A DNA stretch of 64,000 bases from an uncultured Streptomyces sp. GTDB lineage: Bacteria > Actinomycetota > Actinomycetes > Streptomycetales > Streptomycetaceae. Made by a program: the position numbers and the translations under genes. The notes under the pieces are model-generated. The model saw nothing but the letters and a program-made list of their open reading frames with translations. It did no database searches and was not told the origin of the DNA. How positions within the stretch are numbered: position 1 is the stretch's first letter; every line of letters starts with the position of its first letter. Positions 33,230 to 42,192 of the stretch are shown here, piece by piece. The stretch lies in assembly GCF_947488945.1 (NCBI RefSeq), contig NZ_CANLBS010000010.1:62001-126000 (forward strand), read 5' to 3'.

Positions 33230-34075
33230 ATGCACGGACGACGCTGGCTGGTCACGGGATGCTCCTCCGGTCTCGGTCACGCCCTGGCCACCGCGGTGGC
33301 CCGCTCCGGGGACCGACTGGTGGTCACCGCACGGAAAGCCGCCGACCTGGCGGACCTCACCGCGGCCTGGCCGGACCGCATCACCGCGGTCCCCCTCGAA
33401 CTGCGCGACGCGGCCTCCTGCGAGGACGCCGTGCGTACGGCGGCCGACCGCCTCGGCGGCATCGACATCCTCGTCAACAACGCCGGGGCCGGTCTGTTCG
33501 GCGCCGTGGAGGAGGTCTCGGACGCGGAGCTGCGGGACCAGTTGGAGACCCTGGTCGTCGGCCCCTGGCGGCTCACCCGCCTGGTGCTGCCGCTGATGCG
33601 CGCCCAGGGCCACGGCCACATCCTCCATGTCTCCTCGATCGTCGGCCGGACCGCGTTCCCCGGGCTCGGCGCCTACACCGCCGGGAAGCACGCGCTGGAG
33701 GGCATGGCCAAGGCCCTGGCCGCCGAGGCCGCCCCGCACGACATCCGCGTCACCCTGCTCGAACCCGGCATGTTCGCCACGCGCTACGGCGCCTCCCTGG
33801 CCGAGGCCGGCTGCCGGATCCCCGCCTACGACGGGACGAACCGCCCGATGCTGGAGGGCTCCCGCGGCCTGGCCGCCCATCCCGACACCGGACGACCCGA
33901 GGACTTCGCCGCGCGGGTGCTCGGCATCGTCGCCGCCCCCTCGCCCACGCCCCTGCGCATCCCGGTCGGCGAGGACGCGTACGCCTTCCTGGAAGCGGCG
34001 GAGCCGGCCGACCGCGAGGAACTCGCCGCCGCCCGGATCCTGACCACGGGTCCGTCCCTTCCGTCCCTGCCCTGA
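33230..34075 (+). CDS. Short-chain dehydrogenase/reductase
   Basis: A 281-residue classical SDR: cofactor loop TGCSSGLG (8-15), NNAG (~84-87), catalytic Y149/K153 (YTAGK) and a LEPGMFATRYG segment. It most resembles the actinobacterial oxidoreductases of the FabG/YusZ-like group with unknown substrates. ATG 33230 follows GGGGGAAAC and sits exactly at the family N-terminus (MHGRRWLVTGCSSG), so the upstream extension is rejected. It ends before a strong palindrome shared with the convergent small secreted gene. Confidence 0.88.
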   Translation: MHGRRWLVTGCSSGLGHALATAVARSGDRLVVTARKAADLADLTAAWPDRITAVPLELRDAASCEDAVRTAADRLGGIDILVNNAGAGLFGAVEEVSDAELRDQLETLVVGPWRLTRLVLPLMRAQGHGHILHVSSIVGRTAFPGLGAYTAGKHALEGMAKALAAEAAPHDIRVTLLEPGMFATRYGASLAEAGCRIPAYDGTNRPMLEGSRGLAAHPDTGRPEDFAARVLGIVAAPSPTPLRIPVGEDAYAFLEAAEPADREELAAARILTTGPSLPSLP

Positions 34076-34176
34076 CGGACCGCGGGACCCCGCCGCGCCG
34101 GTGCCGTGGGCCGTGCCTGTCCCACCGACCGTGCCCGCGTCGGTGACCGTCCCGGGGTCGGTGGCCGGTGGCAGTC

Positions 34177-34208
34177 CGTGCCCGCCGGGCGCGCGCCCGG
34201 CGGGCACG
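34177..34208. terminator. 32-bp perfect palindrome, convergent terminator
   Basis: The arm CGTGCCCGCCGGGCGC is followed at once by its reverse complement, between the SDR stop and the stop of the leftward secreted-protein gene. It could terminate both transcripts. Confidence 0.65.
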
Positions 34209-34213
34209 TTCGC

Positions 34214-34558
34214 TCAGCCGAAGAACACGGAGCGGAGCTTCAGGCGCTCCGAAGCACCGCCGCCCGGACGCAGGGTGAAGGAGACCTCTCCCTCGCAGTC
34301 CGCGTCCAGGAAGACCGTGACCGGCGCGTCCGTGAGGTTCCTCGGCGTGTGGGCGGGCGGCACGTCGTCCGAGTCGACGGCGGGGAGGGTGATGCACTGC
34401 CCGCTGCGGGGGCTGTTGAGGAATCCGACGGCCTCGTAGCCCTCCTCGGTCTCGTAGCTGTACCTGAACTGCCCGGTGGCCGCCGAGGCCGAGTGGGGCA
34501 GGGCGACGATGAGCGCGAAAGCGCTCAGGGCGGCAGCGGCGTGGTGGCGGAGGCTCAT
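34214..34558 (-). CDS. Small secreted protein, 114 residues
   Basis: A signal peptide (MSLRHHAAAALSAFALIVAL, cleavage near SASA/ATG ~27) is followed by an 88-residue mature part with two Cys (GQCITL and DADCEGE) that could form a disulfide. The mature sequence (aromatic-rich start, PRNLTDAPVTVFLDADC, FTLRPGG) resembles small Streptomyces secreted proteins with a crystallin-like beta sandwich, but I do not recognise a characterised family. The start is ATG 34558 with GGGA upstream. It is convergent with the SDR. Confidence 0.7.
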   Translation of the reverse strand: MSLRHHAAAALSAFALIVALPHSASAATGQFRYSYETEEGYEAVGFLNSPRSGQCITLPAVDSDDVPPAHTPRNLTDAPVTVFLDADCEGEVSFTLRPGGGASERLKLRSVFFG

Positions 34559-34832
34559 GAGATCCCGTTCCCTGTGTGTGCGGGTGCTGGTGCCGTCCAC
34601 GCTGCCGGGTTCGGCACTCCACGCTCCGCAGCGGCCCGCGCAGAACCGTTCCCCCCTCACTCCGACGGACGAGGTGGCGTCCGGCGGGGGCGCCGCTGCG
34701 GGGGTTCGGCGGGTCCGCGCCGTTCGACGGGCCGCCGTCGTGCTCGGCGGCTGCGTCACCCGCCGGGTCGGCGCGGTGCGGTGGTCTGCTAGCCTCTCGG
34801 AGGCCGTGCGAGAGATCGAGGAGGTGGTACCC

Positions 34833-34883
34833 GTGAACGTATCGACGTGGGTGCTCTCCTCCGGGGTCACGGTCGGGCGATAG
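34833..34883 (+). CDS. 16-residue upstream ORF before hydrolase gene
   Basis: GTG 34833 follows GAGGAGG with about 9-nt spacing and encodes VNVSTWVLSSGVTVGR before TAG. It ends 47 nt upstream of the hydrolase ATG. Strong initiation with an immediate stop fits a leader peptide or uORF; it may equally be a fortuitous SD. A possible -10 TAGCCT lies at 34790-34795. Confidence 0.35.
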   Translation: MNVSTWVLSSGVTVGR

Positions 34884-34930
34884 GTCGTCGTCCGGGAGCG
34901 CCGTTCCGCGCACTCCCGAAAGGCACGACC

Positions 34931-35671
34931 ATGCACCTCACCGCTGAACAACGCCTCGACGACGGTGTCGTCGAGCGCTCCTTCACCCTCGACGGCGTCC
35001 CCGGCATCCTCTGGACGCCCTCCTGCGCGTCCCCGTCCGCACCGGCGCCGCTGATCCTGATGGGGCCTCCCCCGATCGGGCTGGGCACCGCGTACCCACG
35101 GCTGGTGGGGCGGGCCCGGCAGTCCGCGGCCGAGGGGTTCGCCACGGCCACCCTCGAACTCCCCGGAAGCGGCGACCGGCCCCGGCTGCCCGGCGCCGAG
35201 CAGGCCCGTGCCGACCTGCGCCGCGCCGTGGAGGCGGGCGAGCCGGTGGCCGGCGGAATCGTCGACGCCCTCGTCCTCCCGCTGGTCGAGAACGCGGTCC
35301 CGGAGTGGCGGGCCGCCCTGGACGCTCTTCTGGCGCTGCCCGGGATCGGCGGTCCGGTCGGGTACTCGGGAGGCGTGATCTCCCTCGGCACCCGGCTGGC
35401 GGCGGTGGAACCGCGCATCTCGGCCGCCGTCCTGTTCGCGGGAAGTCACGTCCCCCGCGTCATCTTCGAGGAGGCCCGCCACGTCACCGTCCCGCTGCAC
35501 GTGCTGCTGCAGTGGGACGACGAAGGTAACGACCGGCAGGCGGCCCTGGACCTGTTCGACGCCTTCGGCTCCGCGGAGAAGACCCTGCACGCCAACATGG
35601 GCGGGCACACCGGTGTCCCGCGGTTCGCGGGCGAGGAAGCGAACCGCTTCTTCGCCCGGCACCTGCGCTGA
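34931..35671 (+). CDS. Alpha/beta hydrolase-fold protein
   Basis: A 246-residue hydrolase. The nucleophile elbow is GYSGG (~143-147), the oxyanion region is LMGPPPIGLG near residue 45, and the terminal His is in GGHTGVPRF (~229). The family comprises esterases, dienelactone hydrolases and acyl-hydrolases; no narrower substrate is visible. No signal peptide, so cytosolic. The start is ATG 34931 with GAAAGG seven nt upstream. A strong hairpin follows the stop by about 33 nt. Possible control by the short ORF upstream. Confidence 0.82.
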   Translation: MHLTAEQRLDDGVVERSFTLDGVPGILWTPSCASPSAPAPLILMGPPPIGLGTAYPRLVGRARQSAAEGFATATLELPGSGDRPRLPGAEQARADLRRAVEAGEPVAGGIVDALVLPLVENAVPEWRAALDALLALPGIGGPVGYSGGVISLGTRLAAVEPRISAAVLFAGSHVPRVIFEEARHVTVPLHVLLQWDDEGNDRQAALDLFDAFGSAEKTLHANMGGHTGVPRFAGEEANRFFARHLR

Positions 35672-35704
35672 CCGCACATCCGCGCCCCGTCCGAGCGGCC
35701 GGGG

Positions 35705-35753
35705 AGCGTGAGCGGCCCGGCCGGTGGGCCCCACCGGCCGGGCCGCTCACGCT
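35705..35753. terminator. Very strong terminator hairpin (23-bp stem)
   Basis: A perfect 23-bp inverted repeat (35705-35727 against 35731-35753) with a 3-nt GCC loop lies downstream of the hydrolase. It begins AGCGTGAGCGGCC and is among the longest perfect stems in the window. Confidence 0.75.
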
Positions 35754-35780
35754 GACCGTACGTCAGACCGCGCGTCAAGG

Positions 35781-35838
35781 CCGCTCGTCAGGGCCGGGCA
35801 TCAGAGCCGGCCGCCGGGCCCGCTCGTCAGGGCCGGGC
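35781..35838 (+). repeat. Two 19-bp direct repeats
   Basis: CCGCTCGTCAGGGCCGGGC occurs at 35781-35799 and again at 35820-35838, in the region upstream of iclR. No function is evident; it may reflect local duplication. Confidence 0.7.
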
Positions 35839-35921
35839 GGCCCGCGGAAGTCGGGCAGGGCCGCGGACCGACGCGATATGCTGATGCAGATAGTGCAAAC
35901 GACTTGCAACTGAGGAGGGTC

Positions 35922-36710
35922 ATGGCCACGCGGGCGACCGACGTCGGGACGAACCAGAGCGTCGAACGGGCGGTGTCGGTCCTGCGCGCACTGGACAACG
36001 GCCGCGCGGAGCTACGCGTTTCCGACGTCGCCGAACTCACGGGGCTCGGATCCTCCACCACCTCGCGGCTGCTGTCCACCCTCGAACGGCTCGACATGGT
36101 GGAGCGCGACCCGGTCAGCAATCTCTACCGGCTCAGCCTCGGCATCCTCCCGCTCGCCGCGACCGCCGCCAACCGCGACCCGGTCCACCGGGCCGCGCGC
36201 ATGGTGCTCCAGGACCTCGCCACCCGGACCGGACTCGGGGCGAACGTGGCCGTCCGCCGGGGCGCCGAGCTGATGTTCCTGTGCAACTTCGAGGGAGCCC
36301 GCGCCCCCAAGTCGTACACGCAGGCCGGACACACCGCGCCGCTGCACGCCACCAGTATCGGCAAGTGCCTGCTGACCGGCCTCACGCCCGGTCAGCGCCG
36401 CGAACTGCTCCCCGAACCCCTCGCGGCCCACACCGACTTCACGACCACGGACCACGACCTCCTGGACGCCGAGATCGACGCCGTCGCCCGCTCCGGCTAC
36501 GCCGTGGAGGCCGAGGAACGCGCCCTGGGGCGCGCATCGCTGGCTGCACCGGTCCGTGACGCCTCCGGGGACGTGGTGGCCGCCATCTCGCTGTGGGGCC
36601 CGACCTCCCTCCTCGGGGACCAGACCGGCGGCGAGGGCCAGCGCGCGGCGCTGATCCGCGAGGTCATCGAGGCCGCCGACGCCATCAGTCAGGCCCTGGG
36701 CGCGGTCTGA
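35922..36710 (+). CDS. IclR family transcriptional regulator
   Basis: A 262-residue regulator. The N-terminal winged HTH (~12-70) includes LRVSDVAELTGLGSSTTSRLLSTLERL in segments. The C-terminal IclR effector domain has PLHATSIGKCLLTGL and GYAVEAEERALGRASLAAPV. IclR proteins respond to small organic acids or aromatics. The start is ATG 35922 with GAGGAGG three nt upstream. TGCAA repeats 12 bp apart (35895-35909) just before the SD may be the autoregulatory site. Neither neighbour is a clear target: the hydrolase is sealed off by a hairpin, and pntAB lies beyond a 433-bp gap and another hairpin. Confidence 0.9.
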   Translation: MATRATDVGTNQSVERAVSVLRALDNGRAELRVSDVAELTGLGSSTTSRLLSTLERLDMVERDPVSNLYRLSLGILPLAATAANRDPVHRAARMVLQDLATRTGLGANVAVRRGAELMFLCNFEGARAPKSYTQAGHTAPLHATSIGKCLLTGLTPGQRRELLPEPLAAHTDFTTTDHDLLDAEIDAVARSGYAVEAEERALGRASLAAPVRDASGDVVAAISLWGPTSLLGDQTGGEGQRAALIREVIEAADAISQALGAV

Positions 36711-37046
36711 GCGCACGCGGGGGCCGGCACGGCGGCGGGGGGACCGGAGGCACGGGCGGGGCGTGACCGAGGACCGTCCCGGTCCCTTCGGCCCCGATCC
36801 GCAGGACGTTCGCGGGGACCTGCATGACGCACGTAACACACCCTCCGGAGCGTTCCCGGTGCACAATCGCAGATACTCGGCCGGGCACGGGCCCGTCGAC
36901 AACTGTCGTGCCGGTACGGCGATTTGCCGGACCGGAGGCGACTGGCGCGGCGGCGGGCCCGGCGGTCGCCGCCGCGACGGCGACCCACCGCCCGGCAGGC
37001 GTGATCGTCGGGACCGTTCCTGATGTACTGATCCGCGCCTGTGGAC

Positions 37047-37096
37047 GAGGTCTGGTGCGGCCCCCCGGAGAGATCCGGGGGGCCGCACCAGACCTC
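37047..37096. terminator. 22-bp hairpin upstream of pntA
   Basis: A perfect 22-bp inverted repeat (37047-37068 against 37075-37096, beginning GAGGTCTGGTGCGG) with loop AGAGAT ends 47 nt before the pntA ATG. It may terminate iclR transcription; if pntAB starts upstream of it, it would be an attenuator or transcript stabiliser. The rest of 36711-37143 shows no gene. Confidence 0.6.
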
Positions 37097-37143
37097 TGCC
37101 GTGTCATCGTCCGTGCACAGTGGTCCATGAAGGAGTCCCTTTC

Positions 37144-38697
37144 ATGCTCATCGGAGTGACCCGCGAGCCGTCCGGGGAAACCCGGGTGGCCGCGACACCC
37201 GCGACCGTCGAAAAGCTCGTCGCCCTCGGGTACGACCTGGTGATCGAGGCGGGGGCGGGCGCGTTGTCCGCCTTCCCCGACGCCGCGTACGCCGGGGCGG
37301 GAGCCACCGTCGGCACCGCCGAAGAAGCGTGGAGCGCGGACATCGTCCTGCGTGTCAACGGCCCGTCCCCGCAGGACGTCGACCGGCCGAAGGACGGCGC
37401 CTTGCTGGTCTCCACGCTGGCGCCGGCCCTCAACCCGGAGCTCGTGGACGCCCTGGCCGAACGGGACATCACCGTGCTGGCGATGGACGCGGTGCCCCGC
37501 ATCAGCCGGGCCCAGTCCCTGGACGTCCTGTCGAGCATGGCCAACATCGCCGGGTACCGGGCGGTGATCGAGGCGGCCCACGAGTTCGGCCGGTTCTTCA
37601 CCGGCCAGGTGACCGCGGCCGGGAAGGTCCCGCCGGCCAAGGTGCTGGTCGCCGGCGCCGGGGTCGCGGGTCTGGCGGCGATCGGCGCGGCGTCCAGCCT
37701 CGGCGCGGTCGTGCGGGCCACCGACCCGCGCCCCGAGGTCGCCGACCAGGTGAAGTCGCTCGGCGGCGCGTACCTGCCGGTCGTCGTGGACGAACAGGCC
37801 GAGCAGTCGTCCGACGGGTACGCCAGGGCCACCTCGGAGGCGTACGACAAGGCGGCCGCGGAGCTGTACTCGGCGCAGGCGGCCGACGTCGACATCGTCA
37901 TCACCACCGCGCTGATCCCCGGGCGGCCGGCGCCCCGGCTGATCACGGCCGCCGACGTCGCGTCGATGAAGGCCGGTTCGGTGATCGTCGACATGGCCGC
38001 GGCCCAGGGCGGCAACGTCGAGAACAGCGTGGCGGGCGAGCGGATCGTGACCGACAACGGCGTCACGATCCTCGGTTACAGCGATCTGGCCGGCCGGCTC
38101 CCCACCCAGGCGAGCCAGTTGTACGGAACCAACCTCGTCAACCTGATGAAGCTGCTCACTCCGGACAAGGACGGCAAGGTGGTCCTGGACCTGGAGGATC
38201 CCGTCCAGCGCGGGATCACGGTGGTGCGTGCCACCGGGACCGGGCGGGGCGAGAAGCTGTGGCCGCCGCCCCCGGTACAGGTGAGCGCCGCCCCGGTCGC
38301 CGCACCTGCCAGCACGGCGGCGGTCGCGCAGCCGGAGAAGCGGCCGATGCCGGCCGCGACGAAGCTCGGGCTGGTCCTCACCGGGGTCGCGCTGCTGTGG
38401 CTGGTCATCGCCTACGCCCCGGATCCGATCCCGCAGAACTTCACCGTGCTGACGCTGGCGATCGTCATCGGCTACTACGTGATCGGCAAGGTCCACCACG
38501 CGCTGCACACCCCGCTGATGAGCGTCACCAACGCCATCTCGGGGGTCATCGTGGTGGGCGCGCTGATCCAGGTGGGTATCGGCGGTCGTCCGATCCAGGT
38601 GCTGGCCGGGATCGCGGTGCTGCTCGCCTCCGTCAACATCTTCGGTGGCTTCGCGGTGACCCGCCGCATGCTCGCCATGTTCAGCAAGGGGAACTGA
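37144..38697 (+). CDS. pntA: NAD(P) transhydrogenase subunit alpha
   Basis: A 517-residue full-length alpha subunit with fused domains. The NAD(H)-binding domain I (residues ~1-370) has TREPSGETRVAATP, the Rossmann motif VLVAGAGVAGLAAIGAA and the RQD-loop-like region. A Pro/Ala linker follows (~375-405), then about four C-terminal membrane helices (LGLVLTGVALLWLVIAY, IPQNFTVLTLAIVIGYYVIG, then SGVIVVGALIQVGIGG). With PntB it couples hydride transfer from NADH to NADP+ to inward proton flow, supplying NADPH. The start is ATG 37144 after AAGGAG. Two nt separate its stop from pntB. Confidence 0.95.
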   Translation: MLIGVTREPSGETRVAATPATVEKLVALGYDLVIEAGAGALSAFPDAAYAGAGATVGTAEEAWSADIVLRVNGPSPQDVDRPKDGALLVSTLAPALNPELVDALAERDITVLAMDAVPRISRAQSLDVLSSMANIAGYRAVIEAAHEFGRFFTGQVTAAGKVPPAKVLVAGAGVAGLAAIGAASSLGAVVRATDPRPEVADQVKSLGGAYLPVVVDEQAEQSSDGYARATSEAYDKAAAELYSAQAADVDIVITTALIPGRPAPRLITAADVASMKAGSVIVDMAAAQGGNVENSVAGERIVTDNGVTILGYSDLAGRLPTQASQLYGTNLVNLMKLLTPDKDGKVVLDLEDPVQRGITVVRATGTGRGEKLWPPPPVQVSAAPVAAPASTAAVAQPEKRPMPAATKLGLVLTGVALLWLVIAYAPDPIPQNFTVLTLAIVIGYYVIGKVHHALHTPLMSVTNAISGVIVVGALIQVGIGGRPIQVLAGIAVLLASVNIFGGFAVTRRMLAMFSKGN

Positions 38698-38698
38698 C

Positions 38699-40135
38699 AT
38701 GACCGCAGCCTCGATCTCCACCGCGGCGTACCTGATCGCCGCGCTCCTGTTCATCCTCTCCCTGGCGGGCCTGAGCAAGCACGAGACGGCCCGGCAGGGG
38801 TGGACGTACGGCGTCGCCGGCATGGCCGTCGCCCTCGCCGCCACCATCGGTCTGACCGTCCACGACAGCCCGGAGCGGTCCACGACGGTGCTCATCATCG
38901 TCGCGGCGCTCGTCGTCGGCGGGGTCATCGGGCTGTGGCGCGCGCGGATCGTGCAGATGACCGGGATGCCCGAACTCATCGCGCTGCTGCACTCGTTCGT
39001 CGGTCTGGCGGCGGTGCTGGTGGGCTGGGCCTCGTACATCGAGGTCGAGCGCCACGGCCTGGGCGGCTATTCCGGTGCGCTGTTGAAGATCCATCACGCC
39101 GAGGTCTCCATCGGGATCTTCATCGGGGCGGTCACCTTCACCGGCTCGGTCGTCGCGTACCTCAAGCTCAGCGGGCGCGTCAAGTCGGCGCCGCTGGTGC
39201 TGCCGGGGAAGAACCTTCTGAACCTGGCCGCGCTGGTCGCCTTCGTGGTCCTCACGGTCCTGTTCGTGCGGGACCCCGCCCTGTGGCCGGTGATCGCGGT
39301 GACGGCGGTCGCGCTGCTGTTCGGCTGGCACCTGGTGGCCTCGATCGGCGGCGGCGACATGCCCGTCGTGGTGTCCATGCTGAACAGCTACTCCGGGTGG
39401 GCGGCGGCCGCGAGCGGCTTCCTGCTCGACAACGACCTGCTCATCGTCACCGGGGCGCTGGTGGGGTCCTCGGGTGCCTACCTCTCCTTCATCATGTGCA
39501 AGGCCATGAACCGTTCCTTCTTCTCCGTCATCGCGGGCGGGTTCGGGATCGAGGCGGCGGCCGGTGCGGGCGGCGAGCAGGGAGAGCACCGGGAGACCTC
39601 CACGGAGGAGACCGCGGAGCTGCTGGCCGGAGCCTCCCGCGTGGTGATCACCCCCGGTTACGGCATGGCGGTGGCGCAGGCGCAGTACCCGGTCGCCGAG
39701 CTGACCCGGCTGCTGAAGGAGCGGGGCGTCGACGTCCGCTTCGCCATCCATCCCGTGGCGGGGCGGCTGCCGGGTCACATGAACGTGCTGCTCGCCGAGG
39801 CGAAGGTGCCCTACGACATCGTGCTGGAGATGGACGAGATCAACGACGACCTCGCCGGCACCGACGTCGTCCTCGTGATCGGGGCCAACGACACCGTGAA
39901 CCCGGCCGCCATGGACGACCCGGGCAGTCCGATCGCCGGCATGCCGGTCCTGCGGGTCTGGGAGGCGGCGAACGTGGTGGTCTTCAAGCGCTCCATGGCC
40001 AGCGGTTACGCGGGCGTGCAGAACCCGCTGTTCTTCCGGGAGAACACCGCGATGCTCTTCGGCGACGCCAAGACCCGGAGCGACGAGATCGTCGCCGCGC
40101 TCGCCGCGGTACGCCCCGCGCCCGCCGCGGTGTGA
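38699..40135 (+). CDS. pntB: NAD(P) transhydrogenase subunit beta
   Basis: A 478-residue beta subunit. It has an N-terminal block of about eight or nine membrane helices (to ~270; conserved HSFVGLAAVLVGWASY and HHAEVSIGIFIGAVTFTGS) and a C-terminal NADP(H)-binding domain III (~300-478) with ITPGYGMAVAQAQYPVAEL, the proton-path-linked HPVAGRLPGHMNVLLAEA, and VIGANDTVNPAA. It forms the proton channel and NADP site with PntA in the membrane. ATG 38699 directly follows the pntA stop, so the genes form one operon. A hairpin lies 75 nt downstream. Confidence 0.95.
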   Translation: MTAASISTAAYLIAALLFILSLAGLSKHETARQGWTYGVAGMAVALAATIGLTVHDSPERSTTVLIIVAALVVGGVIGLWRARIVQMTGMPELIALLHSFVGLAAVLVGWASYIEVERHGLGGYSGALLKIHHAEVSIGIFIGAVTFTGSVVAYLKLSGRVKSAPLVLPGKNLLNLAALVAFVVLTVLFVRDPALWPVIAVTAVALLFGWHLVASIGGGDMPVVVSMLNSYSGWAAAASGFLLDNDLLIVTGALVGSSGAYLSFIMCKAMNRSFFSVIAGGFGIEAAAGAGGEQGEHRETSTEETAELLAGASRVVITPGYGMAVAQAQYPVAELTRLLKERGVDVRFAIHPVAGRLPGHMNVLLAEAKVPYDIVLEMDEINDDLAGTDVVLVIGANDTVNPAAMDDPGSPIAGMPVLRVWEAANVVVFKRSMASGYAGVQNPLFFRENTAMLFGDAKTRSDEIVAALAAVRPAPAAV

Positions 40136-40209
40136 GCCCCGCACGCCCGTCCTGACGCACCTGTGCCCGGCGGGCGGGCGGCCCCGCCGCCGGGTCCGGG
40201 TGAGCGGGG

Positions 40210-40243
40210 ACCGCCGTCGTGCGCGGGTGCGCACGGCGGCGGT
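40210..40243 (+). terminator. Terminator after pntB
   Basis: ACCGCCGTCGTGCGC and its near-perfect complement (one G-T pair) flank a GGGT loop and are followed by TTTCC. The remainder of 40136-40467 holds no supported gene. Confidence 0.6.
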
Positions 40244-40467
40244 TTCCGGTTCCGCGGGCCCGCCGCGCGCCAGGCCTGCCGGGCCGGTGCGCGGCGTACC
40301 GCCGTGCGGCCGGGATTCGCCCGTACGGGTCCCCTGGCTCGCCCCTCCGGCACAGTCACCCGGTGTATCGGCGCCGGGCCGGAGAGGGTGGACCGCTGGG
40401 GAGCACCCGGGAGCCGCACCGCGTGTGCGGCGGACGGATCAGGGCTACAGCGGAAAGCGGGCGACGC

Positions 40468-42039
40468 ATGCCGGGACCGACACGACAGCCCCGCCGACCC
40501 GGCCGCCGGGGCGGCAGCGGGGCGACGGACCGGATGGTGCGGACGCTGCTGCGGCGTCGTAAGAAGGCGCTGGCCGCCGGGGACGTGATGGTCACCGATC
40601 CGCCGAAGGTGCGGCGCGCGGTGACGGCGGCGGCGCTGGGCAACACCATGGAGTGGTTCGACTTCGGCGTCTACGCCTATCTGGCGGGCACCCTCGGCAA
40701 GGTGTTCTTCCCGTCGAGTTCGCCGGGAGCGCAGGTGGTGTCGACGTTCGCGACGTTCGCCGCCGCGTTCCTGGTGCGCCCGCTCGGCGGGCTGGTGTTC
40801 GGTCCGCTGGGCGACCGGGTGGGGCGTCAGAAAGTGCTGGCGCTCACCATGATCATGATGGCGGCGAGCACCTTCGCCGTCGGTTTCCTGCCGTCGTACG
40901 CCGCGGTCGGCTTCGCCGCTCCATTGCTGCTGCTGGTCTGCCGGCTGGTGCAGGGCTTCTCGACCGGCGGGGAGTACGCGGGCGCCACGACGTACATCGC
41001 GGAGTACGCCCCGGACAAGCGGCGTGGTTTCCTGGGCAGTTGGCTGGACTTCGGGACCTTCGTCGGATATTCGCTGGGTTCCGGCCTGGTGACCGTGCTG
41101 ACGGCGGTGCTGGGCACGGACGGGATGACCGACTGGGGGTGGCGTATCCCGTTCTACGTGGCGGGGCCGCTCGGTCTGATCGGTCTGTACATGCGGCTGA
41201 AACTGGAGGAGACGCCCGCCTTCCAGCGCGAGGAGGAGGTACGGGCGGAGGCCCGGTCCTCGGCCGGCCCGGTCGAGGAGGCGCGGCAGTCCGGCGGCGG
41301 CCGGCTCAAGGAGATCTTCACCGGGCACTGGCAGGCGGTGCTCATCTGCATGGGCCTGGTGCTGCTCTACAACGTCACGAACTACATGGTGACCTCCTAC
41401 CTGCCGACGTACATGTCCGAGACGCTGGGCGAACCGGACATCAGCGCGCAGCTTCTGGTGCTGGGCACGATGCTGCTCGTGGTGCTGACCATCACCACGG
41501 TCGGCAGGTCCTCGGACCGGTGGGGCCGGCGTCCCGTCTTCATGGCCGGGAGCGTGGCGCTCATCGTCTTCGCGATCCCCGCCTTCCTGCTGATCCGCGA
41601 GGGCGGGATCCTGCTGCCGGCGATCGGCTGCGCGGTGCTGGGACTGCTGCTGGTCTGCTTCGCGGGTACGTCCGCCTCGACGCTCCCGGCGCTCTTCCCG
41701 ACCCGCATCCGCTACGGCGCGCTGTCGATCGCGTTCAACATCTCCGTGTCACTGTTCGGCGGCACCACCCCGCTGGTCACCTCCGCCCTGGTGGAAGCGA
41801 CCGACGACGAGATGATCCCGGCGTACTACCTCATGGTGGCGGGCGTCGTCGGGCTCGTCTCGACCTTCTTCCTGCACGAGACGGCGGGCAAGCCCCTGCG
41901 GGGCTCCGGGCCCATGGTCGAGACCGCGGAGCAGGCCCGTGTCCTCGTCGCCCGCAGCAGGACGCGGGCCGGGCGGCAGGCGCGCGACGTGTGGATCCGG
42001 ATGCGGCATCCGTGGGGCGGAGACCGGCGCAAGGAGTGA
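40468..42039 (+). CDS. MHS-family MFS transporter (ProP-like metabolite:H+ symporter)
   Basis: A 523-residue twelve-helix transporter. Family signatures are GNTMEWFDFGVYAYLAGTLG (~58-77), the helix 2-3 motif GPLGDRVGRQKVL, and STGGEYAGATTYIAEYAPDKRRG in segments. This is the proline/betaine/alpha-ketoglutarate permease family of the plasma membrane, with proton-coupled uptake. The start is unsure: ATG 40468 is used here, while ATG 40534 (MVRTLLRRRKK) gives a more usual length and neither has a strong SD. The C-terminal tail is basic. Its neighbours do not suggest a substrate. Confidence 0.85.
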   Translation: MPGPTRQPRRPGRRGGSGATDRMVRTLLRRRKKALAAGDVMVTDPPKVRRAVTAAALGNTMEWFDFGVYAYLAGTLGKVFFPSSSPGAQVVSTFATFAAAFLVRPLGGLVFGPLGDRVGRQKVLALTMIMMAASTFAVGFLPSYAAVGFAAPLLLLVCRLVQGFSTGGEYAGATTYIAEYAPDKRRGFLGSWLDFGTFVGYSLGSGLVTVLTAVLGTDGMTDWGWRIPFYVAGPLGLIGLYMRLKLEETPAFQREEEVRAEARSSAGPVEEARQSGGGRLKEIFTGHWQAVLICMGLVLLYNVTNYMVTSYLPTYMSETLGEPDISAQLLVLGTMLLVVLTITTVGRSSDRWGRRPVFMAGSVALIVFAIPAFLLIREGGILLPAIGCAVLGLLLVCFAGTSASTLPALFPTRIRYGALSIAFNISVSLFGGTTPLVTSALVEATDDEMIPAYYLMVAGVVGLVSTFFLHETAGKPLRGSGPMVETAEQARVLVARSRTRAGRQARDVWIRMRHPWGGDRRKE

Positions 42040-42192
42040 GCGGGTACGCCCGCGCGCCCCCGGTGCCGCGCGGGCCCCGGGGAGGGGAGGCCCGGACCGC
42101 CGACGATACAGTTGCATGATGCAGCGATCGGTCGGCGGGGACCTCCCCCCGCACATGACCGGCGCTGCCGGAACGAGGAGAAGAGGCGTCGG

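Noticed and set aside
40219..40467. N-terminal extension of the MHS transporter frame to 40219
   Set aside because: The translation is Arg/Pro/Ala-rich with no similarity and passes through the pntB terminator; a start at 40468 or 40534 is more credible.
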